Shown: in pieces, positions 56,068 to 64,000 of the stretch
Layout: every line of letters begins with the position of its first letter
Numbering within the stretch: position 1 is the stretch's first letter
Assembly: GCA_965228215.1 (NCBI GenBank)
Contig: OZ245800.1
Coordinates: 868,001 to 932,000 of the forward strand
Direction: 5' to 3'
DNA length: 64,000 bases
From: Maricaulis sp965228215
GTDB lineage: Bacteria > Pseudomonadota > Alphaproteobacteria > Caulobacterales > Maricaulaceae
Position numbers and translations under genes: made by a program
Notes under the pieces: model-generated
Told to the model about the DNA's origin: nothing
Databases searched by the model: none
Seen by the model: the letters and a program-made list of their open reading frames with translations, nothing else

Positions 56068-56517
56068 TCAGGACGTGTGCAGATGCTTGATGCGCCAGCC
56101 GGCACCAGTGCGAACGAGTATAGCGGTTCCGTGCGCATCACGCTCGCGCGCCTCTCCCCGCACCTCGTACTCCATCCGGATATCAAACGTTGCGAATGCC
56201 AGCTCATCATCAGCGAGCACCGAATAGCCGGACCAGTCATAGACGTGGAACGTCACATGCTCTGCGGCGAATTCCGGCGCCAGGTGATGATCCCGGTACT
56301 CGGCCCAGCCAATGTCGCTGCCACTGCCCTCGAAGATCGTGAAGTCGGACCCGTCCGGAAGCACCCAGCGCTCGGCCTCTTGAACATTTTCCTGGGCAAG
56401 CGCGCCCGAATAGCTCTCTAGAACAGCGGTTATGTCTGCAGCATCATCCGCAAGAACGAGCGACGACATCGCGATCGCGGTCGCGGCTCCGATGCTTCCG
56501 TGTCTGATCCAGTCCAT
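56068..56517 (-). CDS. Secreted NTF2/SnoaL-like domain protein
   Basis: 149 residues with a signal peptide (AATAIAMSSLVLADD) and one NTF2-like alpha-beta barrel (ITAVLESYSGALAQENVQEA; a pattern ending in GTAILVRTGAGWRIKHLHTS). Such domains bind small molecules or act as isomerases; the ligand is unknown. It precedes the anti-sigma gene by 12 bases and is likely co-transcribed. Confidence 0.75.
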   Translation of the reverse strand: MDWIRHGSIGAATAIAMSSLVLADDAADITAVLESYSGALAQENVQEAERWVLPDGSDFTIFEGSGSDIGWAEYRDHHLAPEFAAEHVTFHVYDWSGYSVLADDELAFATFDIRMEYEVRGEARERDAHGTAILVRTGAGWRIKHLHTS

Positions 56518-56537
56518 TTCACCCTCTCCTATCGTTT

Positions 56538-57626
56538 TCAGGTCCCGCGCCGCCGGCTGATCCAGGCCTCACCCCATGCGCGCAAACGAGTACGCGCCGG
56601 ACGCTCTACCCACTCATATGTGCCCGCTGAGACACCGATCATCACGACCATCATCGCCAGCAGTATCGGCCAAGATATCGTCTGATCGACCACTCCCAGG
56701 ACGTCCTGCAGGAGATTGAAGCTGACCATGAAAAACGGCACGTGGATCATGTAGACACTGTAGGAAATGTCGCCGAGATAACTCATCGTCCCGGCTCTCG
56801 TTTCACCTGCATGCCGGTCCAGCTCTGCGAGGAGGAATATGATCGGCGCTCCGAGCAGCGCGATCGCCCGATCATCCCAGGCGGCGTGGGCGGCCCAGAG
56901 GTAGCAAACGAGCACTGCGATGAATGCATATCGGGCGGCTGGACGGGGCAAGGCATACGCCTGGCCCAGCCTGTAGAGGCCGACCCCGATGAGAAATTCG
57001 GGAATGATCCGGATGACGCCATAGCGCTCTGTCGCCATCGGCAGGGTCTCGCCAAAAAGGCGCAAATGGACCTGATCCAGTGCGAAAAAGAGAACGACGG
57101 CCATTCCCAGCAGCAGCCAGGGGCGATGCTTCAGGGCCCGCGCCGCCATCAGATAGGCCGGAAACGCCAAATAGGCGAACCATTCGGCGCTGATAGACCA
57201 GGATGGTCCATTCCAGCTCAGATCTGGCGCGAAACCCCACGCATGGATCATCAGGATATTGGCGGGCAGGTCAGCCAGGGCGAACCGTTCCGTGTCGAAG
57301 GGCACACCAAGCGTGGTCGCCGCGACCCAGACGAGAATGAGAAACAGGATGACGGCGATGTGCAGCGGCCAGATCCTGGCGAAACGCGCAACCAGAAACC
57401 GGACGAAATCGAACCGGCCTTCTTCGCGCGCCAGAAGGTAGACATGGGCGAGCACAAATCCGGAAAGGATGAAGAACAGATCCACCCCGAACCGGCCCAT
57501 TGCCAGCAATTGAGTGACCGCGTCGACGTCAAAGTCCCACGGCGCTCGCCAGTGATAGAATACGACCCACAGGGCGGCGAAGAACCGCAATCTCGTGAGA
57601 GACACCAGATGGGCTGGATAGCTCAC
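56538..57626 (-). CDS. Acyltransferase-3 family membrane protein
   Basis: 362 residues from the GTG at 57626, which lies one base beyond the stop of the upstream gene; a TTG at 57641 is an alternative. Family signatures are SLTRLRFFAALWVVFYHWR with its conserved His, FGVDLFFILSGFVLAHVY and ARFARIWPLHI; about ten membrane helices. It is a paralogue of the 52800 protein. Acyl substrate and acceptor are unknown. Confidence 0.85.
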   Translation of the reverse strand: MSYPAHLVSLTRLRFFAALWVVFYHWRAPWDFDVDAVTQLLAMGRFGVDLFFILSGFVLAHVYLLAREEGRFDFVRFLVARFARIWPLHIAVILFLILVWVAATTLGVPFDTERFALADLPANILMIHAWGFAPDLSWNGPSWSISAEWFAYLAFPAYLMAARALKHRPWLLLGMAVVLFFALDQVHLRLFGETLPMATERYGVIRIIPEFLIGVGLYRLGQAYALPRPAARYAFIAVLVCYLWAAHAAWDDRAIALLGAPIIFLLAELDRHAGETRAGTMSYLGDISYSVYMIHVPFFMVSFNLLQDVLGVVDQTISWPILLAMMVVMIGVSAGTYEWVERPARTRLRAWGEAWISRRRGT

Positions 57627-57627
57627 C

Positions 57628-58407
57628 CTAGCCGCCGCCAATCAGATGCCGCAGCCCGCCATGGGCGAGCGCACCGCCGAGGAAGCCATTCAACAAGAGC
57701 GCCAACGCGGATCCGAACAGCGCGATATTGAATAGAGGCGCGCCCAGCTGATTGCCCGGACGGCGTGACCACTCACCAAGCGCTACCAGGCCGACCAGCC
57801 CGAACAATAGCGCTGTGCCCAGATAGCGGTGAGCCAGCATGACGCCGGCCTCATTGGCGGCCATCGGACCGGAATGGGCCCAGCCTAGCGACCCAGCGGC
57901 CACGCCGCCGGCGGCTCCGGTCCACACCAGGAAACGAACCGTATCGCCGCCGCTGCCGAAGCGACCGGCGAGCACAAAGACCTGCGCCAGGGCCGCCGCG
58001 AGGATCAGCGCAATCGGGAAATGCACCGCCACGGAGTGAAACACGCCAATGCGCGACATCGCACGTTCAAAAGGGGTCGAAGCGCCGTCTTCACCCCAGT
58101 GGGAGTGACCGCCGGCCTGACCGCCTTCAGCATCATGATGGCCATCATCGACACACGGGTCGGGCTCGTCGCCATGATCATGCTCGAACGCATCTGCCAG
58201 CGTGTCGCGGGGTGCCGGGACTGCCTCGCTTTCGGCGCCGACTTCCACGACTGTCTCGGCAACCGGTTCGGCGCTCGTGGATTGCTCCTGAGCCCCGGTC
58301 TCCTCAGCGGGCTCATGCTGGGCCGGCGGATGCGCCCAGCCCGGCGCCGATGCGAATAAGATAACCCCTGCGCCTGCAAGCGCGGCCAAAGCGATGCGAA
58401 GCCCCAC
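57628..58407 (-). CDS. DUF2231-type membrane protein with His-rich region
   Basis: 259 residues from a GTG start preceded by GGAGGA. After a signal peptide comes an acidic, His-rich stretch of about 90 residues (DDGHHDAEGGQAGGHSHWGE) that could bind metal. It is followed by a four-helix membrane domain beginning VFHSVAVHFPIALILAAALA, as in DUF2231 proteins, often next to copper and other metal resistance genes. Its place beside copA supports a metal-related role, which is otherwise inferred. Confidence 0.75.
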   Translation of the reverse strand: MGLRIALAALAGAGVILFASAPGWAHPPAQHEPAEETGAQEQSTSAEPVAETVVEVGAESEAVPAPRDTLADAFEHDHGDEPDPCVDDGHHDAEGGQAGGHSHWGEDGASTPFERAMSRIGVFHSVAVHFPIALILAAALAQVFVLAGRFGSGGDTVRFLVWTGAAGGVAAGSLGWAHSGPMAANEAGVMLAHRYLGTALLFGLVGLVALGEWSRRPGNQLGAPLFNIALFGSALALLLNGFLGGALAHGGLRHLIGGG

Positions 58408-58461
58408 GGCACCGTCCTCCTGATCGTTCAGTCCGGACTACGCGCGCGGCCCGTCTTTCCC

Positions 58462-60819
58462 TCACCCCAGACGCACGGAACGCAGCCGCAAGGAATTGGT
58501 GATGACGGAGACAGAGGACAGGCTCATCGCTGCGGCGGCCAGCATCGGCGACAACATCAAACCAAGGAAAGGATAGAGAATGCCAGCCGCGACCGGCACG
58601 CCTGCGGCATTGTAGACAAGCGCGAAGAACAGGTTCTGCCGGATATTCCTCATCGTTGCGGCAGCCAGTCGACGCGCGCGGACAATGCCCGACAAATCTC
58701 CCTTGACCAGGGTGAGGCCGGCACTCTCGATCGCTACGTCGGCACCTGTCCCCATCGCGATGCCGACATTCGCCTGCGCGAGCGCGGGTGCGTCGTTCAC
58801 CCCATCTCCGGCCATCGCCACGCGATGCCCGGCGGCCTGGAGCTCCTGCACCAGGGCCGCCTTGTCCTGGGGCAAGACATCGGCGCGAACCTCATCGATC
58901 CCCAGGGCAGCGGCGACAAAACCGGCAGTGCGATGATTGTCACCCGTCGCCATCACGATGCGGAAGCCGAGGCGATGCAGGGCTGCGATCGCGTCGGGCG
59001 TTGTCGGCTTGATCGGGTCGGCCACGCAGACCAATCCGGCCAAAAGACCGTCAATGACGACATACATCACGGTCTGGCCCTCGTCGCGACGCGCATCCGC
59101 TTCAGCCGCGTGACGAGACGGATCAACGCCCAGATCGGACAGCAGGGCCGCATTTCCGAGCGCGACCTCTCGACCATCGATCACGCCCGCAACGCCCTTG
59201 CCCGTAATCGCGGCGAATTCGGCGGGCTCCGAAAGCTCCAGCGCCTTTGCTATCGCCCCGTCAACAATGGCCTCGGCCAGCGGGTGCTCGGACCCACGCT
59301 CCAGGCTTGCGACCAGTCGCATGACCTCGTCCTCGCCGATCTCGCCGATTGCCTGGATCGCGACAAGTTCGGGACGACCGCGTGTCAGGGTCCCGGTCTT
59401 GTCGACGATCAGCGTGTCGACGCCAGCGAACCGTTCCAGCGCTTCGGCATTCTTGATCAGAACACCCGCCTGGGCACCGCGGCCGGTTGCGGTCATCACC
59501 GACATGGGTGTTGCCAGGCCAAGCGCACACGGGCACGCAATGATCAGGACAGATACCGCGGCAATCAGGCCATACGCCGACGCCGGCTCGGGCCCCCAGA
59601 TCGACCACGCGAAAAAGGCAATCGCCGCGATCGCGATGACCGCAGGCACAAAACGGCCCGAGGCGAGGTCGGCAAATTTCTGGATGGGGGCCCGGCTTCT
59701 CTGGGCATTGGCGACCATCTCGACGATCTGGCTCAGCACAGTGTCCGTGCCGACCCGGCGCGCCTCGATGACCATGCTGCCCGTACCGTTCAGGGTGGCG
59801 CCAGTCACGGGCTCTCCTTCGGCTTTCTCCACCGGCACCGGCTCGCCGGAGATCATCGATTCATCCACGGAGGAGCGACCATCGATAACAACCCCATCAA
59901 CCGGGATCTTTTCGCCGGGGCGCACACGGAGGCGGTCACCGACTTCGAGGCTCTCGATAGCGACCTCTTCATCCTCACCGTTTTCCTGGAGGCGGATTGC
60001 TGTCCGGGGCGCCAGGTCGAGCAAGGCCTTGATCGCCGAACCGGTCTTCTCACGCGCGTGCAGCTCCATGAGCTGACCCAGAAGGACCAGGACGATAATC
60101 ACAGCGCCGGCTTCGAAATAGACCGCGACATGGCCACCCTCATCGCGGAAACCGTCGGGGAAAACACCAGGCGCCAGGACAGCAACAAGGCTGAAGAGGT
60201 AAGCCGCGCCCACACCCATCGCTATCAGCGTGAACATATTGAGATGCCGGTTGATCACAGACTTGACGCCGCGCTCGAAGAACGGCCAGCCCGACCAGAG
60301 AACTACAGGAGTGGCAAGGACCAGTTCGGTCCACCCTGCAAGTGGTTCGCCCAATGCCTGCCGGAAGAAACCCAATCCGACCATCGGTCCCATCGCGAGC
60401 AGGAGAATCGGTAGTGTCAGAACAGCACCGACCCAGAAACGCCGGGTGAAATCGATCAGTTCCGGATTCGGCCCCTGGTCCCCCAGCGGCACGCCCATCG
60501 GCTCCAACGCCATGCCACAGATCGGACAATCGCCTGGCTCGTCCCGGATGATTTCCGGGTCCATCGGGCATGTGAACTGCGTGCCCTCAGGCATGTCCTC
60601 ATAGGCCTCGAGATGGGCACCGCTCAGATAGTGTTCGGCATCGCTCTCGAACCGGTCATGACAGCTCTGGGAGCAGAAATGATAGTCCGCACCGTCATGC
60701 GTCAGTGACGGCTTGCCCGCGCCGAGGCGCACGTCCATTCCGCAAACAGGATCTGTCGCGACAGGTTGATCATGCATCGGGTTTTCGGACGTCTGGTCGT
60801 CGCAGGATTGGCAGCTCAT
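58462..60819 (-). CDS. copA: Cu(I)-transporting P1B-type ATPase (CopA-like)
   Basis: 785 residues from the ATG at 60819, with GAGGA 8 bases upstream. An N-terminal YHS domain (DPVCGMDVRLG) and a heavy-metal-binding motif (FTCPMDPEIIRDEPGDCPIC) precede eight membrane helices. The ion path motif CPC (IIACPCALGLATP), phosphorylation site DKTGTLT, the HP motif (SEHPLAEAI) and the hinge GDGVNDAPAL are intact; helix 8 has MSLSSVSVITNSLRL. This is the P1B-1 (copper/silver) type. It expels cytoplasmic copper to the periplasm. A CueR-type operator lies directly upstream and cueR is the adjacent gene. Confidence 0.93.
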   Translation of the reverse strand: MSCQSCDDQTSENPMHDQPVATDPVCGMDVRLGAGKPSLTHDGADYHFCSQSCHDRFESDAEHYLSGAHLEAYEDMPEGTQFTCPMDPEIIRDEPGDCPICGMALEPMGVPLGDQGPNPELIDFTRRFWVGAVLTLPILLLAMGPMVGLGFFRQALGEPLAGWTELVLATPVVLWSGWPFFERGVKSVINRHLNMFTLIAMGVGAAYLFSLVAVLAPGVFPDGFRDEGGHVAVYFEAGAVIIVLVLLGQLMELHAREKTGSAIKALLDLAPRTAIRLQENGEDEEVAIESLEVGDRLRVRPGEKIPVDGVVIDGRSSVDESMISGEPVPVEKAEGEPVTGATLNGTGSMVIEARRVGTDTVLSQIVEMVANAQRSRAPIQKFADLASGRFVPAVIAIAAIAFFAWSIWGPEPASAYGLIAAVSVLIIACPCALGLATPMSVMTATGRGAQAGVLIKNAEALERFAGVDTLIVDKTGTLTRGRPELVAIQAIGEIGEDEVMRLVASLERGSEHPLAEAIVDGAIAKALELSEPAEFAAITGKGVAGVIDGREVALGNAALLSDLGVDPSRHAAEADARRDEGQTVMYVVIDGLLAGLVCVADPIKPTTPDAIAALHRLGFRIVMATGDNHRTAGFVAAALGIDEVRADVLPQDKAALVQELQAAGHRVAMAGDGVNDAPALAQANVGIAMGTGADVAIESAGLTLVKGDLSGIVRARRLAAATMRNIRQNLFFALVYNAAGVPVAAGILYPFLGLMLSPMLAAAAMSLSSVSVITNSLRLRSVRLG

Positions 60820-60847
60820 GTTCAAGTCCTCAGTAGGCGTTCTGCCT

Positions 60848-60878
60848 GTTCTGAGGCTTCCAGTCACTGGAAGGTCAA
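60848..60878 (-). promoter_or_regulatory. CueR-type promoter/operator of copA
   Basis: Reading on the minus strand, TTGACC (60878-60873) is followed by a dyad CTTCCAGT-G-ACTGGAAG (60873-60857, arms of 8 bases around one base), exactly the MerR-family layout in which the palindrome fills a long spacer. The -10 would fall near 60848-60853 (CAGAAC), which is a weak match. The -35 overlaps the last codons of cueR. Confidence 0.75.
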
Positions 60879-61282
60879 GCGTGGTCTTCGACTGGGGCGC
60901 CACTCGCCAAACCCTCAACGATCGGGCAATCCGGCCGGTCATCACCGTGACAGGCGGATATCAGGCGATTGAGCTCGCTCTTGATGAGCCTCAATTCCCT
61001 CAGCTTTCGATCTATTTCAACCACATGAGTTCTGGCGAGGGATTTGACGTCTGCACTGGACCGGGACTGATCCTCATAGAGCGAGAGCAGTTTCCGGCAA
61101 TCATCGAGAGAGAAGCCAAGACCTCGCGCGCGCCCCACGAAGGCCAGTTTCCTTAGGTCGCTATCCCCGAATACACGGTAGCCGTTCTCTGCGCGTGCCG
61201 GGGCAACCAGTCCGACTTCCTCGTAATAGCGCAGGGTCTTTGGCGGGATGCCGGTTGCCTCAGCGGCCTCTTTCACATTCAT
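60875..61282 (-). CDS. cueR: CueR-type MerR family copper regulator
   Basis: 135 residues with the MerR helix-turn-helix start (MNVKEAAEATGIPPKTLRYY, EEVGL) and the metal-binding loop Cys111-His-Gly-Asp-Asp-Arg-Pro-Asp-Cys119, the spacing and position known from Cu(I)/Ag(I) sensor CueR. It should bind Cu(I) in the cytoplasm and activate the copA promoter. It starts 2 bases after the cusA stop, so it is transcribed with the RND pump genes. Confidence 0.92.
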   Translation of the reverse strand: MNVKEAAEATGIPPKTLRYYEEVGLVAPARAENGYRVFGDSDLRKLAFVGRARGLGFSLDDCRKLLSLYEDQSRSSADVKSLARTHVVEIDRKLRELRLIKSELNRLISACHGDDRPDCPIVEGLASGAPVEDHA

Positions 61283-61284
61283 GT

Positions 61285-64000
61285 CTAATCTCCCGGCTCC
61301 ACCTGCCGATCACGGCCAATCTCCCAGCGTTGCCAGATCAGGAAGGCCGCCGGAATCACCAGCAGGGTGAGAATGGTCGCGCTGGTCATGCCGCCCACCA
61401 TCGGCGCAGCGATCCGGCGCATGACTTCCGATCCCGTACCGCTGCCCAGCATGATGGGAAGCAGGCCGCCAACAGTGGCGATCACCGTCATCATGATCGG
61501 ACGCACGCGCATGAGAGCGCCCTCGACAACGGCCCCTTCGAGATCCGACGCGACCACAACCCGTCCTTCCGCGTTCGCAGTCTCTCGCCGCCGCGAGAGG
61601 GCCTGTTCCAGATAGACGATCATCAACACGCCGATCTCGACCGCCACGCCGGCCAGCGCGATGAAACCGACACCAACGGCCACAGATAGATTGTAGCCCA
61701 GAACGTCCAGCAGCCAGACGCCGCCCACAAGAGCAAGCGGCAGGGTTCCCATGATCATGAGCACCGGCGTCAGACGGCGGAAATTGAGGAAAAGCAGGAG
61801 CAGGATGATGACCAGGGTCACCGGAACGACAATGGCGAGCTTCGCCTTGGCCCGTTCCATGAATTCATACTGTCCCGACCAGCTGACCGAATAGCCTGGC
61901 GGCAGATCGACATAGGTCGCGATGGCCTCCTGGGCCTCGGCGACATAGGTGCCGATATCGACGCCGGAAATATCGACATAGACCCAGCCATTGGTCCGAG
62001 CATTCTCGCTCCTGATGACCCCCGGGCCATCGGCAATGGTGATATCCGCCACGCGTCCCAGAGGGATTTCCGCCCCGGTCGGCGTAATGACCGGCAGGGA
62101 TTGCAGCGCCGCCACCGAGTTCCGGTAGTCGCGCGGATAGCGCAGATTGACCGGATAGCGTTCGGCACCCTCCACGCTTTCCGTAACGGTCATGCCACCG
62201 ATCGCTGTGCGAACGACATCGTGGACATCGGCGACGTTCAGACCGAAGCGCGCCGCCTCCAGACGGTTCACATCGATATCCACAAAACGACCACCCGTGA
62301 CACGCTCGGCATAGACGGATGCCGTACCATCGAGCGTCTCGATAATCGCCTCGACCTCCTCGCCAATCCTCGCGATCTCGTCGAGATCCGGACCGGCAAT
62401 CTTGATGCCGACCGGGGTCTTGATACCCGTTGCCAGCATGTCGATTCTGCCACGGATCGGCATGATCCAGGCATTGGTCAGGCTCGGCACATTGACGACC
62501 GCATCCAGCTCGGCCCGGATGTCATCGATCGTGACGCCCGGACGCCATTCCTCACGCGGGCGCAACTGGATTGTGGTTTCGATCATGGTCAGGGGCGCCG
62601 GATCCGTGGCGGTTTCGGCCCGCCCGGCCTTGCCATGGGCGGTCAGGACTTCCGGCACGGTCATGATCAGGCGATTGGTCTGCTGCACGATCTCCGCGAT
62701 CTTGCCTGCCGAGACCCCCGGATAGGCGCTGGGCATGTAGAGGATATCGCCCTCGTCCAGGTCCGGCATGAATTCGCTGCCCATTCGCGACAGCGGTACC
62801 GCCGCGCTGGCCAGGACAAGGCCCGCCACGACCAGCACGGCCCAGGGTCGCCGGATGACGATATTGATAAAGGGTCGATAACCGGCAATCAGAACGCGGT
62901 TGACCGGGTTCTTGTGCTCCGGCGTGATCCTGCCTCGAACGAGATAGCCCATCAGAACCGGAACCAGCGTGATCGCCAGGCCTGCTGCGGCCGCCATCGC
63001 ATAGGTCTTGGTGAAGGCCAGCGGGTGAAAGAGCCGCCCCTCCTGGGCCTCGAGCGCAAAGATCGGCACGAAGCTGAAGGTTACAATAAGCAGGGAGAAG
63101 AACAGCGCGGGTCCCACCTCGGTCGAGGCCTTTGCAACGATGCGCCATCGGTTCTCCCTCGTTATGGGTTCGCGCTCGGCATGCTTGTGCATATTCTCGA
63201 TCATGACGATCGCGGCATCGACCATCGCGCCAATCGCAATTGCAATGCCACCGAGTGACATGATGTTGGCGTTGATACCCTGTGCATTCATCACGATGAT
63301 CGCGGCGAGAATGCCGAGAGGAAGGCTCAGAACGATCACGAGCGACGATCTGAAGTGGAATAGAAAGAGCGCGCAGATCAGAGCGACGACCAGGAATTCC
63401 TCGACCAGCTTCTCTTGCAGCGAGGACACGGCCCGTTCGATGAGACTGGCCCGGTTATAGGTCGTGACGATTTCCACGCCGTCCGGCAGGGATGCGCGCA
63501 ATTCATCCAACCGCTGCTCAACGCGCTGGATCGTCGCCCGGGCATTCTCGCCATAACGCATGACAACGACGCCGCCGACAGCTTCACCCTCGCCATTGAG
63601 TTCGCCGATGCCACGCCGGAGTTCCGGCCCGATCGTGATGTCCGCGACATCTGAGAGTAAAATGGGCGTTCCCGTCTCGGTCACCGAGAGCGGGATCGCT
63701 TCGAGATCCTCGACACCCTGGATATAGCCGGACGCGCGGACCATGTATTCCGCTTCAGCCATTTCGATCACGCGGCCGCCGCTTTCCTGATTGCCGCGCT
63801 GGATGGCCATGCGGACATGGGAGAGCGGAATACCGAGCGCGCGGAGCCGGTCCGGATCGGCAACCACCTGGTATTGCCGGACCATGCCACCGATGGTGGC
63901 GACCTCGGCGACACCCTCAATGGTCTGGAGCTCGTACTTCAGGAACCAGTCCTGCAGCGACCGGAGCTGGGCCAGATCATTCTGTCCGGTCCGGTCAACG
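61285..64000 (-). CDS. cusA: CusA-type Cu(I)/Ag(I) RND efflux pump, C-terminal part
   Basis: 904 residues present; the frame runs off the right edge, so roughly the first 140 are missing. The first visible sequence VDRTGQNDLAQLRSLQDWF aligns with the porter domain of CusA. The three Met ligands known from E. coli CusA appear in the right context: ILYMPSAYPG, DPAPLTMIETTIQL and RGRIDMLATGIKTPVGIKI. The proton relay segment GAMVDAAIVMIENMH is present. This assigns it to copper/silver rather than zinc/cobalt export. It would form a tripartite pump with CusB/CusC outside the window and with the CusF-like protein encoded at 51595. Confidence 0.93.
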   Translation of the reverse strand, partial: VDRTGQNDLAQLRSLQDWFLKYELQTIEGVAEVATIGGMVRQYQVVADPDRLRALGIPLSHVRMAIQRGNQESGGRVIEMAEAEYMVRASGYIQGVEDLEAIPLSVTETGTPILLSDVADITIGPELRRGIGELNGEGEAVGGVVVMRYGENARATIQRVEQRLDELRASLPDGVEIVTTYNRASLIERAVSSLQEKLVEEFLVVALICALFLFHFRSSLVIVLSLPLGILAAIIVMNAQGINANIMSLGGIAIAIGAMVDAAIVMIENMHKHAEREPITRENRWRIVAKASTEVGPALFFSLLIVTFSFVPIFALEAQEGRLFHPLAFTKTYAMAAAAGLAITLVPVLMGYLVRGRITPEHKNPVNRVLIAGYRPFINIVIRRPWAVLVVAGLVLASAAVPLSRMGSEFMPDLDEGDILYMPSAYPGVSAGKIAEIVQQTNRLIMTVPEVLTAHGKAGRAETATDPAPLTMIETTIQLRPREEWRPGVTIDDIRAELDAVVNVPSLTNAWIMPIRGRIDMLATGIKTPVGIKIAGPDLDEIARIGEEVEAIIETLDGTASVYAERVTGGRFVDIDVNRLEAARFGLNVADVHDVVRTAIGGMTVTESVEGAERYPVNLRYPRDYRNSVAALQSLPVITPTGAEIPLGRVADITIADGPGVIRSENARTNGWVYVDISGVDIGTYVAEAQEAIATYVDLPPGYSVSWSGQYEFMERAKAKLAIVVPVTLVIILLLLFLNFRRLTPVLMIMGTLPLALVGGVWLLDVLGYNLSVAVGVGFIALAGVAVEIGVLMIVYLEQALSRRRETANAEGRVVVASDLEGAVVEGALMRVRPIMMTVIATVGGLLPIMLGSGTGSEVMRRIAAPMVGGMTSATILTLLVIPAAFLIWQRWEIGRDRQVEPGD

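Noticed and set aside
58825..60414. 529-codon plus-strand frame opposite copA
   Set aside because: Shadow frame; copA has all P-type ATPase motifs in the other strand.
62101..63258. 385-codon plus-strand frame opposite the RND pump gene
   Set aside because: Antisense shadow frame, His/Arg/Asp-rich without domain, while the minus strand has CusA motifs.

Overview
The window reads like part of the chromosome of a GC-rich, Gram-negative alphaproteobacterium. Outer-membrane autotransporters, TolC/HlyD components, many lipoproteins, a CnrYXH-like ECF system and a Cue/Cus copper system are all present. A Maricaulales/Hyphomonadaceae marine bacterium is my best guess, but that is inference; no rRNA or tRNA gene is visible to test it.

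Layout. 0-2.5 kb: 5' part of a glycine-rich surface protein running off the left edge. 2.7-5.1 kb: secreted DUF305 plus LVIVD-repeat protein. 5.3-7.2 kb: coupled crotonase and class III CoA-transferase. 7.3-13.6 kb: three exported hydrolases (M3 metallopeptidase lipoprotein, class C beta-lactamase-type serine hydrolase, penicillin-acylase-type Ntn hydrolase). 14.2-19.4 kb: a 1724-residue multi-Ig autotransporter-like protein.

19.5-27.7 kb: an island that looks lower in GC, bounded by two IS6-type transposase fragments and a truncated C5 DNA methyltransferase. It carries a CvaA/CvaB-like export pair (HlyD adaptor and C39-peptidase ABC exporter) between two short genes whose products begin with closely similar 15-residue double-glycine leaders. 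Also present are a lipoprotein alpha/beta hydrolase and a small unknown protein translationally coupled to the exporter. This looks like an undescribed microcin-like or RiPP-like secretion locus.

28.1-51.1 kb: a 23-kb, one-directional gene set with overlaps or short gaps: TolC-like lipoprotein, HlyD adaptor, small outer-membrane barrel, a 5191-residue LEPRxLL/RTX giant protein, a DUF3467 protein, a second HlyD-type protein with an extra N-terminal domain, and an M50 site-2-type protease fused to a HlyD-like arm. No ABC ATPase lies inside it. I read it as a dedicated secretion and surface-display system for the giant protein in which a membrane metalloprotease-adaptor takes the usual transporter's place, or in which an ABC transporter elsewhere is borrowed.

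51.6-64 kb: metal, mostly copper, handling: CusF-like protein, DUF4198 protein, two acyltransferase-3 proteins, PepSY protein, ECF sigma factor with metal sensor and anti-sigma factor in the cnrYXH order, NTF2-like and DUF2231 proteins, CopA-type Cu(I) ATPase, CueR, and a CusA-type RND pump cut by the right edge. A CueR-type operator lies at the 3' end of cueR in front of copA.

A dispersed non-coding repeat occurs near 13.9, 27.9 and 51.3 kb, with a weak trace near 11.0 kb, always in the same orientation.
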